This document shows positions 47,951 through 58,984 of a stretch of DNA of 64,000 nucleotides, in pieces (within the stretch, counting starts at the first letter, position 1; each line of letters opens with the position of its first letter). The DNA is from Gnetum montanum. Its lineage: Eukaryota > Streptophyta > Gnetopsida > Gnetales > Gnetaceae. The notes beneath the pieces are model-generated. The model had not been told where the DNA came from, made no database searches, and saw only the letters and a program-made list of their open reading frames with translations. The stretch spans positions 765,225 through 829,224 of the forward strand of contig MNCI01020141.1 of the NCBI GenBank assembly GCA_015680685.1, written 5' to 3'. Position numbers and translations under genes: made by a program.

Positions 47951-50703
47951 ATGGCCCCGAAACGTGGACAACAGGAAGGTCTTGCTCAAGGTGGGAGCAA
48001 ATGACCTAGGAGAGGCAAAGGACAAGTTCCTGCCAGATAGCATGTAGATTAGGAGTGACAATCATTTAGCATTCACCAAGAAGACCCTACTACTGTACAA
48101 TCAAGGTAGGCAAAAGGAGGAATTGCTGTAGCGCATGAACAGGGACAACATCTCACATTGCCCCAAGATTGTGTTTAGGCTATCCATGAAAGATCCATAT
48201 TCACTACAGTGATTATGGAATTAAATTTTGAATATTTTGTAGAGTTTACTCCAGAGGCCATTAGGGACCAACTCAAAGGGTCCTCACTATGGCCTATCCT
48301 CTTTGAAAGCAGTGCCTGGTACTTAGGGGAAACGTACCAATTTTGGCACAACAGAGAATAAGGAACCACAGTTAACATTTGTGGTGTGACAGTTGATTTC
48401 TCTATTTAGGCCATTTTAGAGGTATTAAGCCTTCCAAATACAGGGTCAAAGGCTTTTCAGTTATCCACCCATTCAAACCCTAAGGCATGACGAGTTTGGT
48501 TAGAAAGGGCATATGGCGAGAAAGATAAGACATTTGGAGAGTTGATGACAGAAGAGATGATTTACTTCAAAATAGGGACTTATCACCTCTTCCCCACAAA
48601 GGACTTGAAAATAATTTCAACATATGTGGCAAGAGGATGTACAGTGTTGATGAGGAAGGTTAATGCTAACCTACATCATCTATATTTTAAGGAGATCCTG
48701 AGGTGGTTTGAAGAACAGAAGATAGGGAAGCTTGCGTTGCCCTTCCCTTGTCTTATTAGGAAGCTGTGCAGATGTGCTAGTATCAAAGGATAAACCAATG
48801 ATGTCCTTTGAAAAGCCCAAAATGCTTCATATGCTGAATTGCTAAAGCCACCAGCTGTAAGGAAGATCACTGGTGAGACGTTGGGGTCGGAACAAAAATA
48901 GGAACAAGCGGCAGGGTCAATTGCAACTCAACTTGTAGGACCCAGCCAACTTCCAAGCATGGGACCCAGCCAACAATAAGAAGCAGGCCTAGCATAGGCT
49001 AGTAGGATCAACCATGGCCACCACCACAAGATTACAGACCATCAATGAGCCATATCTGGGCCATCGCTGAGATGGTCAGTTGGGGAAGTTGTGATGATGC
49101 AAATCTCTTCTGCATCATTGACGATGCCATATAGCCCATGGTTTCTTTGGATCATGCAAAGGGAGAAGTGACCATCCATATAGAAGGAGAGGAGAACACT
49201 TGGTCACAATAGATCTCGAGGAACACTACATCTTTTCAAGTGCAATTAGAAACTGCTGAAGGGGCCACAGTGGTGGTCATGCAGCACTAGGATGTAACAA
49301 GAGTCGTAGAAGTGGTCATAGACTACATTAAGGAATCATTCAATGTACCTGTTGTGCCACCAGCAGACCTTATAGAAGCACAGGATGCTCAAACTCTAGA
49401 GGGAAGCTCAATGACTCCCGCGGAACATGAGGATGTACTTGATCGATTGCTACAAACGAGATAGATAATGATGTCCCTATTTGACATCCCTCAGGATGTT
49501 ACGATAAGTCAATCAGACCTCATTTTCGCCAAAGGAAAGATGGTCTTGATAGAGATGAGGGCCGAAAACACTGAAGTAAAGGTGTAAAAATTGCAAGAAA
49601 GGCTCATGGCCCTACAAGTAGCACAGCGGGACCCTTTGTAGTTTGTTCCCACAGACTAGTTGGAAACTTTCAAAACTGAGCAACTGACCAAAATACTAAT
49701 GGAGAATAAGAAGGTGGTAGAAGAAAAAGAGAAGGCTTTTTAGGATGCCTCTATAGCATAAGCACAAACTTATGTGCATACCAAGGTATTCAAGGCCTTA
49801 CAAGAGGAAAACAAACAACTTGTTGCTGACAACCTTCGATTGACCTCTGTGGAAAAGCAAAAGAATGTTTTTGAAGAACATTTCTAGTAGTTGTGAGAAT
49901 AATTCATCCGGGTCAACCAAGACATGAACTTTTTAGCCAGGGAAAATAGAACCCTCTCAATGAAGGAGGTACGTGCCATCTGCCAAAAGACGGCTATTGA
50001 AATAAGTGCATGGAAAAATGAGGCTAAACAGCATAAAAAGCTAAAGGAGCACTTCCAGGACCAGGTGGGGATGTATAAGTAGATCATTGAGAAGGAGATC
50101 CATATGGACAAGGCTCACATCAATGCTATCAGTGCTCAACACACTAACTGGTGGGCCATATTGGACACATGCATTTGCCCAGCAGGCCGAAGTTAAGAAC
50201 CAGGACCTGTAGATCCAGGATCTTACAGAATACATGGAGTTGACAAACCTACGGTATGCCAACCTTGCCATGTTAATAGTAGGGTGCCCAAAAACAAAGC
50301 TCAAGCAATAGGTAGCCACCACCTACATAAAATATGAAATAGAATTTGCAGAACGCAAGAAGATATTGCAAAAACTAGAGATTGCAAATTCTAAACTTGA
50401 GGTGGTTAAAGAAAGCTACCAGGGACAAAAGGGTATCATAATAGACTTGGCTCGATGGCTTGGGGATTTTCAAAAATACAAAGACAAAGCTAGAGCCTAC
50501 ACGGAGGAATGATGGGTGTTTACCACTTGGTATGTCAAGGAAAATCAAATGTTTCTGCAACTACCCTACCCATGGGAGGTGCTGACTCCATCAAACATCG
50601 AAACATTAGCATGGACAACGCAAGACCCCCAAACTAAAGAGGAGAAACTCTAGGCCATACTTCAATGCCATCAAGTCCCAAGACCTAGAGCACAAGATAA
50701 GTG
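47951..50703 (+). pseudogene. Accessory protein of element B: plant-transposon-protein-like domain plus coiled coils
   Basis: The frame starts MAPKRGQQEGLAQGG. Between about 48185 and 48793 it reads IMELNFEYFVEFTPEAIRDQ, then NICGVTVDFS, a stop, AILEVLSLPN and finally GKLALPFPCLIRKLCRC. The pattern 'V.G..V.FS...I...LGLP ... L.FP.LI..LC' is that of the domain annotated as putative plant transposon protein, found in extra frames of plant Ty3/gypsy elements. From about 49470 to 50480 the text is mostly coiled coil (VFKALQEENKQLVADNLRLT, RKKILQKLEIANSKLEVVKE). About 900 residues in all, with many stops and several shifts. Role unknown; it is not a polymerase, protease or integrase. Confidence 0.6.
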
Positions 50704-50937
50704 AAAGGCACCCATGGAGGAGCCACTGCCACTAGGAACTACATGAGTTCCATTAGTTTTGTGGCTATAGAATTTTCTTTCCCATTCTTTTTGTTGTGTC
50801 TCAATTTTGTTCTGATTCCACACTATGACATGAATCCATTCTCACTAGTTAATAATCCCATATCTATCCATTGTGTAATCAATGGAGCTTGTTCTCACTG
50901 TAACTCAAGAACAAGTTTTCATTCAGTCGTGGGGGTA
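50704..50937 (+). other. 3' untranslated part and polypurine tract of element B
   Basis: Non-coding, ending in GTCGTGGGGGTA (50926-50937), a short purine-rich tract directly before the 3' LTR. C has GTCATGGGGGTA at the same place. Confidence 0.65.
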
Positions 50938-51739
50938 TGATGAGTTATCATTTTATTAGCCGCGATATCGCATACGTGATATTGCGTATGCGATATCACA
51001 GCCTGTCTCCTCATCTATAAATAAGAGGTAGACAAGTCTGATAGAGGATTTTTTTCTAGATCTTCTTTTTAGTTTTAATTACTTCTTCTCTCAACCCTTC
51101 TCTCCCAGTGCATACCTGCAGTGTGGTGATTGTAATTGTACGACATCCTTATTCGAGTGTGACATACTTGGACACGCACATGACTAGCAATAAAGATCAA
51201 GATTACTTCATCATTGCAGCATCCACTTAGCTTAATTATTTATTTATTTATTATTTATTTCTTTATTAGTTAACATATTCTTACCCTAAACTCCTATTAA
51301 ACGTGGAATGAGTACGACTTGATCATGAGCATTTAAGTATGACTACTTGGTAACCCAATAGCATACCTAGGATCTACGCTTGGTAATCCTAGTGGTAGTC
51401 ATGCACGAGGTCCAAGATGTGTATGGATGATTGAGGAGTGGATGCTCATTGCACGTAGGCTAGCTTAGATTCTCTCTCACCCTCTCTCTCTTAGCTTAGT
51501 TAATATCATTTTCCATTATCTCCAAGAGTAGCAGTAGTATAGAAACACATCATACACCTCACTCTAGACTAAACCATACATGACAAAGTTAACACTAGTC
51601 CAGATGGGAAGAGAGCGAACTGCGACCTAAGAATAACTATTTAGATACCAAAACTAGTCCATCTGTGAAGTTCGACTAGATCGTGCGTGAAACGCTCGTA
51701 TTCATATGGTTGAGTGTAGGGGTACCTCACCACTCATCA
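50938..51739 (+). repeat. 3' LTR of element B (802 bp)
   Basis: It pairs with 43380-44153. The U3 part holds a two-fold repeat of the palindromic motif (GCGATATCGCATACGTGATA, then TTGCGTATGCGATATC; 50961-50997) and a TATA box at 51016-51023. Confidence 0.9.
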
Positions 51740-52059
51740 AATTTAAACATAAATATAGACATGCTAACTATGATTTAATGTAGCATAGAAATATCATACT
51801 AACACTAAGTAAAAATATGTTGAACATAAAAAACATAATTCTAACTACTAACTAATATGTATGTAATACAATGAGGCAATTAACTAAGTTATACTTCAAA
51901 CCATGCTATAAATGAATCTATAAAGAAAAACTAGCTATGCTAACTAGTAAAGTATAAACATTGAAATACCCACTATAGTAAAGCATACTATCTCCTATGC
52001 TATCCAATGGATAATACTAAGTACTATTATGCATATCATATAAAAACATAATCATATGT
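51740..52059. other. Old repeat sequence between elements B and C
   Basis: 320 bases of AT-rich non-coding DNA. They belong to the same host repeat as 42291-43379 and 57975-58400, separated by the insertions of B and C. The last five bases TATGT are the target duplication of C. Confidence 0.5.
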
Positions 52060-52955
52060 TGATGAGTGGTGAGGTACCCCTGCGCTCAACCATACGAATA
52101 TGAGCGTTTCACGCGTGATCTGGTCGGACTCCGCAGATGGACTAGTTGTGGTATCTAGATAGTTACTTGTAGGTCACAGTTTGCTGTCTTCCCACCTGGA
52201 CTAGTATTAACTTTGTCACGTATGGTTTAGTCTAGAGTGAGGTGTATGATTTTTTCCTACACTAATGCTACTCCTGGGTATGATGGGAAATAATATTAAC
52301 TAAACTAAGAGAGAGAGGGTGAGAGAGAATCTAAGCTAGCCTAAGTGTGATGAGCATCCATTCCTCAATCATCCATACACATCTTGGACCTCGTGCACAA
52401 CTACCACTGAGATTACCAAGTGCAAATCCTAGGTACACTACTGGGTTACCAAGTAGTCACACTTAAATGCTTGTGATCAAGTCGTACTCATTCCATGTTT
52501 AATAGGAGTTTAGGGTAAAGAGATGTTAACTATGAAAGAAATAAATAACAATAAAAATTAAATAATTACACTAAGTGAATGCTGCAATGATGAAGTAATC
52601 TTAATCTTTATTTCTGGTCATGTGCATGTCCAAGTATGTCACACTCGAATAAAGGATGCTATACAATTACAATCATCACATTGCGGGCATGCATTGAGAA
52701 ATAATTTTAACTTGAAGAAGGAAAAGCTGCAAGAGTTTGGATAAGGGACTAAGAACTAATGCCAAAACCAAGTGTGTCGCCTTTTATTTATAGGCTCACA
52801 CAGGAACTGCAATATCGCGTATGCGATATCACGGCTGTGATATCAGGGTTCCAATAATAGGGGTCTAATATCAAGACCTATCGAACTTGGTATCTTGTAT
52901 CTGGGTTCTGATAACAGGGGTCCGATAACATGACCTGACAAACCATGACTTATCA
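52060..52955 (-). repeat. 3' LTR of element C (896 bp)
   Basis: Sense strand TGATAAGTCATGG to CCACTCATCA. The U3 part holds GCGATATC/GATATCGC palindromic motifs (52810-52848) near the TATA box. Confidence 0.9.
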
Positions 52956-52967
52956 TACCCCCATGAC
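52956..52967 (-). other. Polypurine tract of element C
   Basis: Sense GTCATGGGGGTA directly before the 3' LTR; the matching tract of B is GTCGTGGGGGTA. Confidence 0.65.
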
Positions 52968-53061
52968 TGAATAACAAGTAGTCCTTAAGTTAAAGAAAGT
53001 GAGGAACAAGTATAATTGATTACACAGTGGATAGGTATGGGATTATTGACTGACTAGGAAT

Positions 53062-53560
53062 TTATTTATGCCACAGTGGAGAATTAAACAAAATTTGGAC
53101 ACAAATACAAAAGACAAAACTTGTGGAACTCATGGGATTCTCGGTAGTGGTGGCTCCTCTATGGGTGCCTCTCCTTTGTCCTACATGATCAGGCTTCTGA
53201 GATTGATACCATTGAAGAAGCGCTTGATGTTTCTCCTCTTCTATCCAAGGATTATGAGTTGTCCATGCTGATGTTCCAATGTTTGATGGAGTTGGCACTT
53301 TTCATGAACATGGCAGTTGCGGAACACTTGATTGGCCTTAACATGTTATGCTACAAATAGTTGTCATTCCTCTTCATAGGCTTGGGCCCTAACCTCTCCA
53401 CATTTTTCTTGGATAGTTTATGCAGTAACAAGAGTTCCATGATGGATGCTGAGTGATTGTGCCTACTACTCTACATGTTTTTCATGAAGTCCTTGGCCTC
53501 TGCCTCCCCCTAGTCGTTTGGTTGCATCTTGAGAAGGTCGTCCTTATTGTCTTCTTTTAG
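53062..53560 (-). pseudogene. Remnant of the accessory gene in element C, internally deleted
   Basis: The 5' end reads MAPKRRQ, a stop, GRPSQDATKRLGGGRGQG, matching MAPKRGQQEGLAQGGSK of B. It continues to LVTA, a stop, TIQ. There it jumps to RAQAYEEE and HVKANQVF, which in B (RAYTEE, YVKENQMF) lie about 2.3 kb further on. The tail (TPSNIGTSAWTTHNPWIEEE) matches TPSNIETLAWTTQDPQTKEE of B. So the transposon-protein domain and the coiled coils have been removed as one deletion, with the two ends kept. The remnant cannot make the protein. Confidence 0.7.
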
Positions 53561-54970
53561 GGGCCATCTATAATCACACAAAGATCAATTGTTAGTAAGG
53601 TTATTGAAAAAAGTTCAATGATTTCATACCTTATTCATTTCCTTTAATAAATGTTGAATTCTTTGCTTAGTGTGATTTTAGAGTTAGAAATTTTTTCATG
53701 GAAGTTTCCCTAAAAGTTTAATGTCAAACCTGGTTTGTTTAGGTGACACATAGAAGGACCTAGTTTTGAGGAATGTTTGATAAAATGATGATAAAGGAAA
53801 GAATAGATTTGGCAATGAAGTACTCAGAGGGTATAAGACGATGTGGTGGTATGCAACAAGTACAAATTGCAAAAGTCACGCAAGTGGGTCCTCTCCAAAG
53901 CAGGTTCCAACCTATAATGCCCTTGCGTAACCACACCTTAATTTGTTTGTAGGCACTAGAAGGGTTAAATGTAATCCATACCAGTTTCACAAAACACACA
54001 CATGTAGATACCACTGGAATGAGGTAATAATTCTATGCTATATGAGACACGAGCTACAATTACATGAACAACGAGATGAGACGGACTATAGAAGGGATTG
54101 TAGAGATTGGGACATGAGGTAATTGACCCAAGGCATAGTGAATCCTACATGTAAAGCATGATTAATGTGTCATCAACCCGTCGTTCCAAGATTAGGACCA
54201 AGTCCATTCCTCTGATCAATGACACTACATTGTTTCATCCCATGATGAGGGACTATGAGAGTACCAGAACAACAAGGCATATGATCACTTGGCATTTTGT
54301 TCAAGGGAGGAGTGATTTTTGCTTTGTGGCACTTCCTTTGTTTTTTTTTTGTTTTTTTTTTCTTTCTTTCTCTTTTTTTTTTGATTGCTGAATCCAGAGA
54401 AGCCGCCAACCTTTAGGCATGGGTGCATGTCTTTCCAGTGAGACCCCCTAGAACAACATTGGATTTTTGAGTGCCCTTTTGATTACTCTTACTCCCATGT
54501 TTTGTTAGATCTACAAGGATCTTAGTACAACCATGTTGCATGATAACTCCCACATACATCACCAAAGAAAATATGCAAGTCCCCTTGATGTCACACCCTA
54601 ATAGTTCCCTCTTGATCCATCCTTCTTCATTCCAGGTACAATGAACACAAAATTAATTTTAAGTTTTAAGAATGTTAAGAATATCACTATACCCTCGAAT
54701 AGAACCTCTTATTTGTAGAGTGGATGAGTGGGTGTAATGGGCTCACTATCTAAATAATTGATCATTCGAGACTCGATAACATAGAACACACCTCAACCAA
54801 TGAGCCCCATGAGTGTTTTATTCATAGATGAGATTACTTATAAAAAGAGAAAAAAGACAAAAAAACAAAAAGATAAAACAAGAAATTGAAAAAATGAAAA
54901 ATGAAAAATTGGAAAACAAAAAATTGTAAAATTAAAGAAAATGAAAAATATTTATTAACTCGACTTGTTA
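53561..54970 (-). other. Non-coding middle part of element C
   Basis: Collinear with 46062-47950 of B: it holds the splice-acceptor-like end (ACTAAC ... TTATAG before ATGG), the conserved block at 53883-53904, a T-rich run at 54338-54382 and the segment with GTGGGTGTAATGGGCTCACT. The internal promoter-like cluster of B has no clear counterpart here. Confidence 0.55.
53883..53904 (-). other. Conserved block shared by elements A, B and C (copy in C)
   Basis: Sense CCTGCTTTGGAGAGGACCCA plus two bases, one change from the copies in A and B. Confidence 0.65.
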
Positions 54971-56957
54971 TTAGAATGGGGGATATCCTCCATAACTAAA
55001 CAGTTGAGCATGGAAAGGATTAATAAATGAAAGATGAGGATCCTTGCATGTTGAAAACATTGAAACTTGGTCATACTTACCCCATTGGTGTTCACACACT
55101 TGATTATAGTAAACATAGTAGGGCAATTTATAAGATGTGGTTCCTGGATAAAGAGTTGACCCACTATGATACTTTGGACCGTAAGATGGTATGCAAGGAT
55201 TAGGGTGTCGCTCTCCATGGCTATATTCATTGGGCCATATGGTTGTTGGAGTGTTAATTGGTGGCCTTGATGAGGTGACATGAGGAGTTGGGTTCGAACA
55301 AAAGGGTGCACCATAGTGTTGAACTTGTGCTGAGTTGGAGAATGCAGTGACCTTGGAATTTTGTTGTCCCTTCCTATGGTCATGTCTAAAGAAGGGATGC
55401 CTTCGATGTTGAGGAGGTCTCTCACTGCTGTTGGTAATACTAGCACAAGTAATGTTCGTGGGTTGTTGTTGTGGTGTAGACACTTTAGGAATAATAGGTG
55501 GTGATGTAGAAGGAGGGAAATGATGAGAACGTTGAAATTTAGGAGAAGTGTAAGGTGCACAAGGTGGTGATTGTGCTGAGGACATGGGCTGATAGTATTG
55601 AGGAGAATGATAATGCAGTGAGATAGAGTATGTTGACCCAGTTGGAGAAATAGGATGTTGGACTAGATAAGCATTTGGATTCGGATGATACGAAGGGTGT
55701 CTCCCATTTAGGGATGGCTTCCCCCATGACTGGGATTGTTGCCAATATGATCGAACACAGTATCTCTATACGAACTTTGGATGTAACATGCTTCCCCAAT
55801 GCTCATATAAATGTAACAAGATTGGGCATTGACCCTTGGGGTGATCATACAAGAAAATGTTGCATTCATACGTATGATCAACAGTTGAGCTCTTATTTTC
55901 CTCATCCCTTCTTTCCAAATGTCTAAAGATATTTTTTCCTGCTTCTTGGATTGTCAAAACTCTATCTCCAATAATATTGATATATTCCCCACACTTTTTA
56001 TGCATCCATTCCAACCTCTTATTGATCTTTTCCTTGATTTTATCTAATGATTGTTATACTAGCAAAGATGGTTCTTCCTCCTTGAGATAGGTTGATTTCT
56101 CCTTTTTATGATAATGGACCTCTGTTAAGTTGAGATTCTGGTCTCATTGATGTTTTTAAACACTCTCCCATCTAACCATTTCTCCTTCTTCTTTTGCTAC
56201 CTACTTAATAAGCTCTTGGAATTGATGGGTTCGTAGTTCATACAGTTGACCTTGGGCATACATTCCTAGGGTCTCTCTTGTTTCATCACGAAGCCCATGA
56301 ATGTTATGTGTAACATTAGCCTTTCTTCGAAGAACTCATGGCCTGGACAATTATTTAATAGTGCATAATATCTTTCTAAGGCCATGTCCAAGGGTCCATG
56401 TTGTGCTTGTTTCCACTCTAGGATTTCTTTCCTCAAGGCCGACACTCTTGCATAGGTTTGATATCTTTTGTTAAAGATTTCTACCATTGTTGGCCAACAT
56501 CGAATTGAATTTGGTTTTAACAATCTATACCATACTTTTGCTTGGCCAACGAGTGTCATAGGAAAGAGCTTGATCTTTTGCCAACCGTTATCAATGTTGT
56601 TCCATGCATAGGCATCGTAGAAGGCTTGTAAACGTTGTTGCGGATCTAAGTCATAGCCTCCTGAGAAATTGGGAAAGTTGTTTAAATCAAGTCTGGGTAG
56701 GTAGCTCTCTTTACGATGCTACAGGAGATTCAAACAACCTCTTGTATTTGCATTAGACCTATAGTGGCCAGTAGGGGTTCATTTTCATTGAGTAAGTTAT
56801 GCTTTCATGCATTGGGATGATGTTGCCTTCGTTTATGTTTATAAGAAACCCCCACTTCAGATTGTGTACTCCAATTTTCATTGTCATATAATTCATTAGC
56901 TCTCCAATGAACTACCTCACTAGATGTGCCATTAGTATAGTCTTGTAGGAGAGGCAT
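54971..56957 (-). pseudogene. Gag of element C
   Basis: It starts at ATG 56957 (MPLLQDYTNGTSSEVVHWRA). The Gag core reads MTLVGQAKVWYRLLKPNSIR, then VEIFNKRYQTYARVSALRKE and LLNNCPGHEFFEERLMLHIT (56559-56266), close to Athila-type Gag. A frame change leads to RVLTIQEAGKNIFRHLERRD and YECNIFLYDHPKGQCPILLH. A further change gives a 204-codon open frame (55585-54971) rich in Pro, Ser, Thr and His, ending FSYGGYPPF and a stop. The knuckle has Phe in place of the second Cys, as in B. With two or three frameshifts repaired by eye the frame is about 650 residues. Gag would form the particle; no enzyme is linked to it. Confidence 0.8.
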
Positions 56958-57079
56958 GATTGTGAAATTGTGTGTGAATTTGTATGTGATGTTTTGTAAT
57001 TATTTCTTTCTAAAAAATATATCGTTAATTCCTATACAGTGACCTTGTATGATATAACTAATCTAGATAACTAGCATCG

Positions 57080-57097
57080 TTCATGGCAACGACACCA
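57080..57097 (-). other. Primer binding site of element C
   Basis: Sense TGGTGTCGTTGCCATGAA, next to the 5' LTR after one base. It keeps GTCGTTGCC of the tRNA-Asp type site. Confidence 0.7.
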
Positions 57098-57098
57098 A

Positions 57099-57974
57099 TG
57101 ATGAGTGGTGAGGTACCCCTGCACTCAACCATACAAATACGAGCATTTTACGTCGTGATCTGGTTGAACTCCGCAGATGGACTAGCTGTGGTATCTATAT
57201 AGTTACTCGTAGGTCACAGTTCGCTGTCTTCCCACCTAGACTAGTATTAACTTTATCATGTATGGTTTAGTCTAGAGTGAGGTGTATGATGTATTCTTAC
57301 ACTAATGCTACTCCTGGGTATGATGGGAAATAATATTAACTAAGCTAAGAGAGAGAGGGTGAGAGAGAATCTAAGCTAGCCTAAGTGTGATGAGCATCCG
57401 TTCCTCAATCATCCATACACATCTTAGACCTCGTGCATGACTACCACTGGGATTACCAAGCGCAAATCCTAGGTACGCTACTGGGTTACCAAGTAGTCAC
57501 ACTTAAAAGCTCGTGGTCAAGTCGTACTCATTCCGCGTTTAAAAAGAGTTTAGGGTAAGAAGATAACTAATAAAGCAATAAATAATAGTTAAATAAATAA
57601 TTAAGCTAAGTGGATGCTACAATGATTAAGTAATCTCGATCTTTATTGCTGGTCATGTGCGTGTCCAAGTACGTCACACTTGAATAAGGATGCCATACAA
57701 TTACAATCACCACACTGCGGGCATGCACTAAGAAATAATTCTAACTCTAAGAAGGAAAAACTACAAGAATTTAGATAAGGGACTAAGAACTAATGCCAAA
57801 ACAAGTGCGTTGCCTTTTATTTATAGGCTTACATGGGAATCACGATATTGCGGTTGCAATATCAAGGGTCTGATATTGGGACCTATCAGACTTGGTACCT
57901 TGTATCAAGGTTCCGATAACAGGGGTCTGATAACAAGGGTTCGATAACAGGACTTGATAGACCATGACTCATCA
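57099..57974 (-). repeat. 5' LTR of element C (876 bp)
   Basis: It pairs with 52060-52955. Sense U3 has GCAATATCGTGATTCC-like motifs (57841-57865) and a TATA box (CTATAAATAAAAGG, 57814-57827). Confidence 0.9.
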
Positions 57975-58771
57975 TATGTCAAAGAAACGTACACAATAAG
58001 TACTTGTCTAAGTGATAACCCCAAGCCATAGCCATAATAAGTACTTGTTAGTTATTCAACCAGGTTAGTGCATGAGAATAAACAAATAGGTAATATGACA
58101 AAAGTATAAATAACATATCATGCTAGCATAAGGGTTCAACTAATAATATGCAAATAACCAAATATGTGCTCCCAAACATGCTATATTACAAGCACATAAA
58201 TCACATCAAAGTGCCTATAGCATTTAAATATAGACATATACACACATAGGTATCCATCAATCAAGCACATCAACAAAATCATAAGGAAAAAGTGTAATGA
58301 AACTGAGATTAATACTAAATCAAGAGAATCAAAATGTGGGATGTTATAAATTTCATATTGAGTTTGTTGGTTAATCATGTGTTACATCATATTTCATGGA
58401 TGTGTTTATTAATTGTTGATCAATTGGTTATGCAATTCTAGATGTAGCATCGTCCTCACCTAGGTGTAATAGAAAGGTATTACAAAGTTATAAAATTATA
58501 TAGGAATATAATGATGCCTTAATCATGGCTTGAATTAGCAATTTCTAGCCTGCAAATCCTTATTAGATAATGAGCTAAGCACTTGAGCTACATCTTATTA
58601 ATTCATACTATTATTTGACCAAAAGGCCACTACCAGTCATACATTGGTAACACTAAATTAGCTTAGTTATATATTTACAATATATACCTATAATTTGGTT
58701 AAGAGAATCTTATTTGTTAATAAGTAATAACTTATTTGAGTAAAAAATTTCATGAATTTAGGATGAAGAAC
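57975..58771. other. Old repeat sequence right of element C
   Basis: TATGT at 57975-57979 is the right target duplication. The rest is AT-rich and non-coding. ATGTGGGATGTTATAA near 58333 resembles the 3' end of plant Ty3/gypsy LTRs (...GGGATGTTACA), so the host repeat may be an LTR that ends here. Confidence 0.35.
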
Positions 58772-58982
58772 AAGATTTGTATATTAAATTTTTTGTAACA
58801 ATGGGTTTTAGAAAAAAATATTTGCATCAATTATTGTATGTTCTCATTCTTGGTTGAATTTGCATTATTTATCAGAGCATACAAAAATAACAAATTTGGT
58901 TGAGAATGAGAACATACAATAACTCATGCAAATATTTTTTTTCTAAAACCTGTTGTTACAAAAAATTTGATATACAAATCTT
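58772..58982. mobile_element. Foldback (MITE-like) element of ~211 bp
   Basis: Arms of about 85-90 bases (58772-58861 and 58892-58982) are inverted copies: AAGATTTGTATATTAAATTT on the left pairs with AAATTTGATATACAAATCTT on the right, and TATTGTATGTTCTCATTCT pairs further in. The loop is about 30 bases. It codes for nothing. It lies exactly where the Helitron helicase text breaks off. No target duplication was identified. Confidence 0.65.
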
Positions 58983-58984
58983 AT

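Larger units (their letters stand above)
43380..51739 (+). mobile_element. Element B: gag plus accessory gene, no pol (Athila-like, non-autonomous)
   Basis: The LTRs at 43380-44153 and 50938-51739 begin TGATGAGTTATC and end ACTCATCA or ACTCTTCA. The flanks AATAT and AATTT form a 5-bp duplication with one mismatch. The inside holds a tRNA-Asp type primer site, gag, a non-coding part with a conserved block and a promoter-like cluster, a long decayed accessory frame (47951-50703), and a short polypurine tract. No protease, reverse transcriptase or integrase was found in 6.8 kb of internal sequence, apart from the 275 N inside gag. Mobility would need enzymes in trans. Confidence 0.85.
52060..57974 (-). 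mobile_element. Element C: gag-only LTR retrotransposon (TR-GAG-like)
   Basis: LTRs at 52060-52955 and 57099-57974, with a perfect 5-bp target duplication TATGT (52055-52059 and 57975-57979). Sense runs right to left. The inside (4.1 kb) holds a primer site, gag, a non-coding part collinear with B, and only the first ~60 and last ~100 codons of the accessory frame. There is no protease, reverse transcriptase or integrase, and no gap, so the absence is real. The LTRs differ by roughly 7% in their first 285 bases by eye, mostly transitions, so the insertion is old. Confidence 0.9.

Noticed and set aside
57849-57955. Repeated CGATAACAGG and TCTGATA phrases in the LTR of C as a separate satellite
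   Set aside because: They form only a short run of about 100 bases and belong to the U3 start of the C LTRs; they are part of the LTR, not a separate feature.
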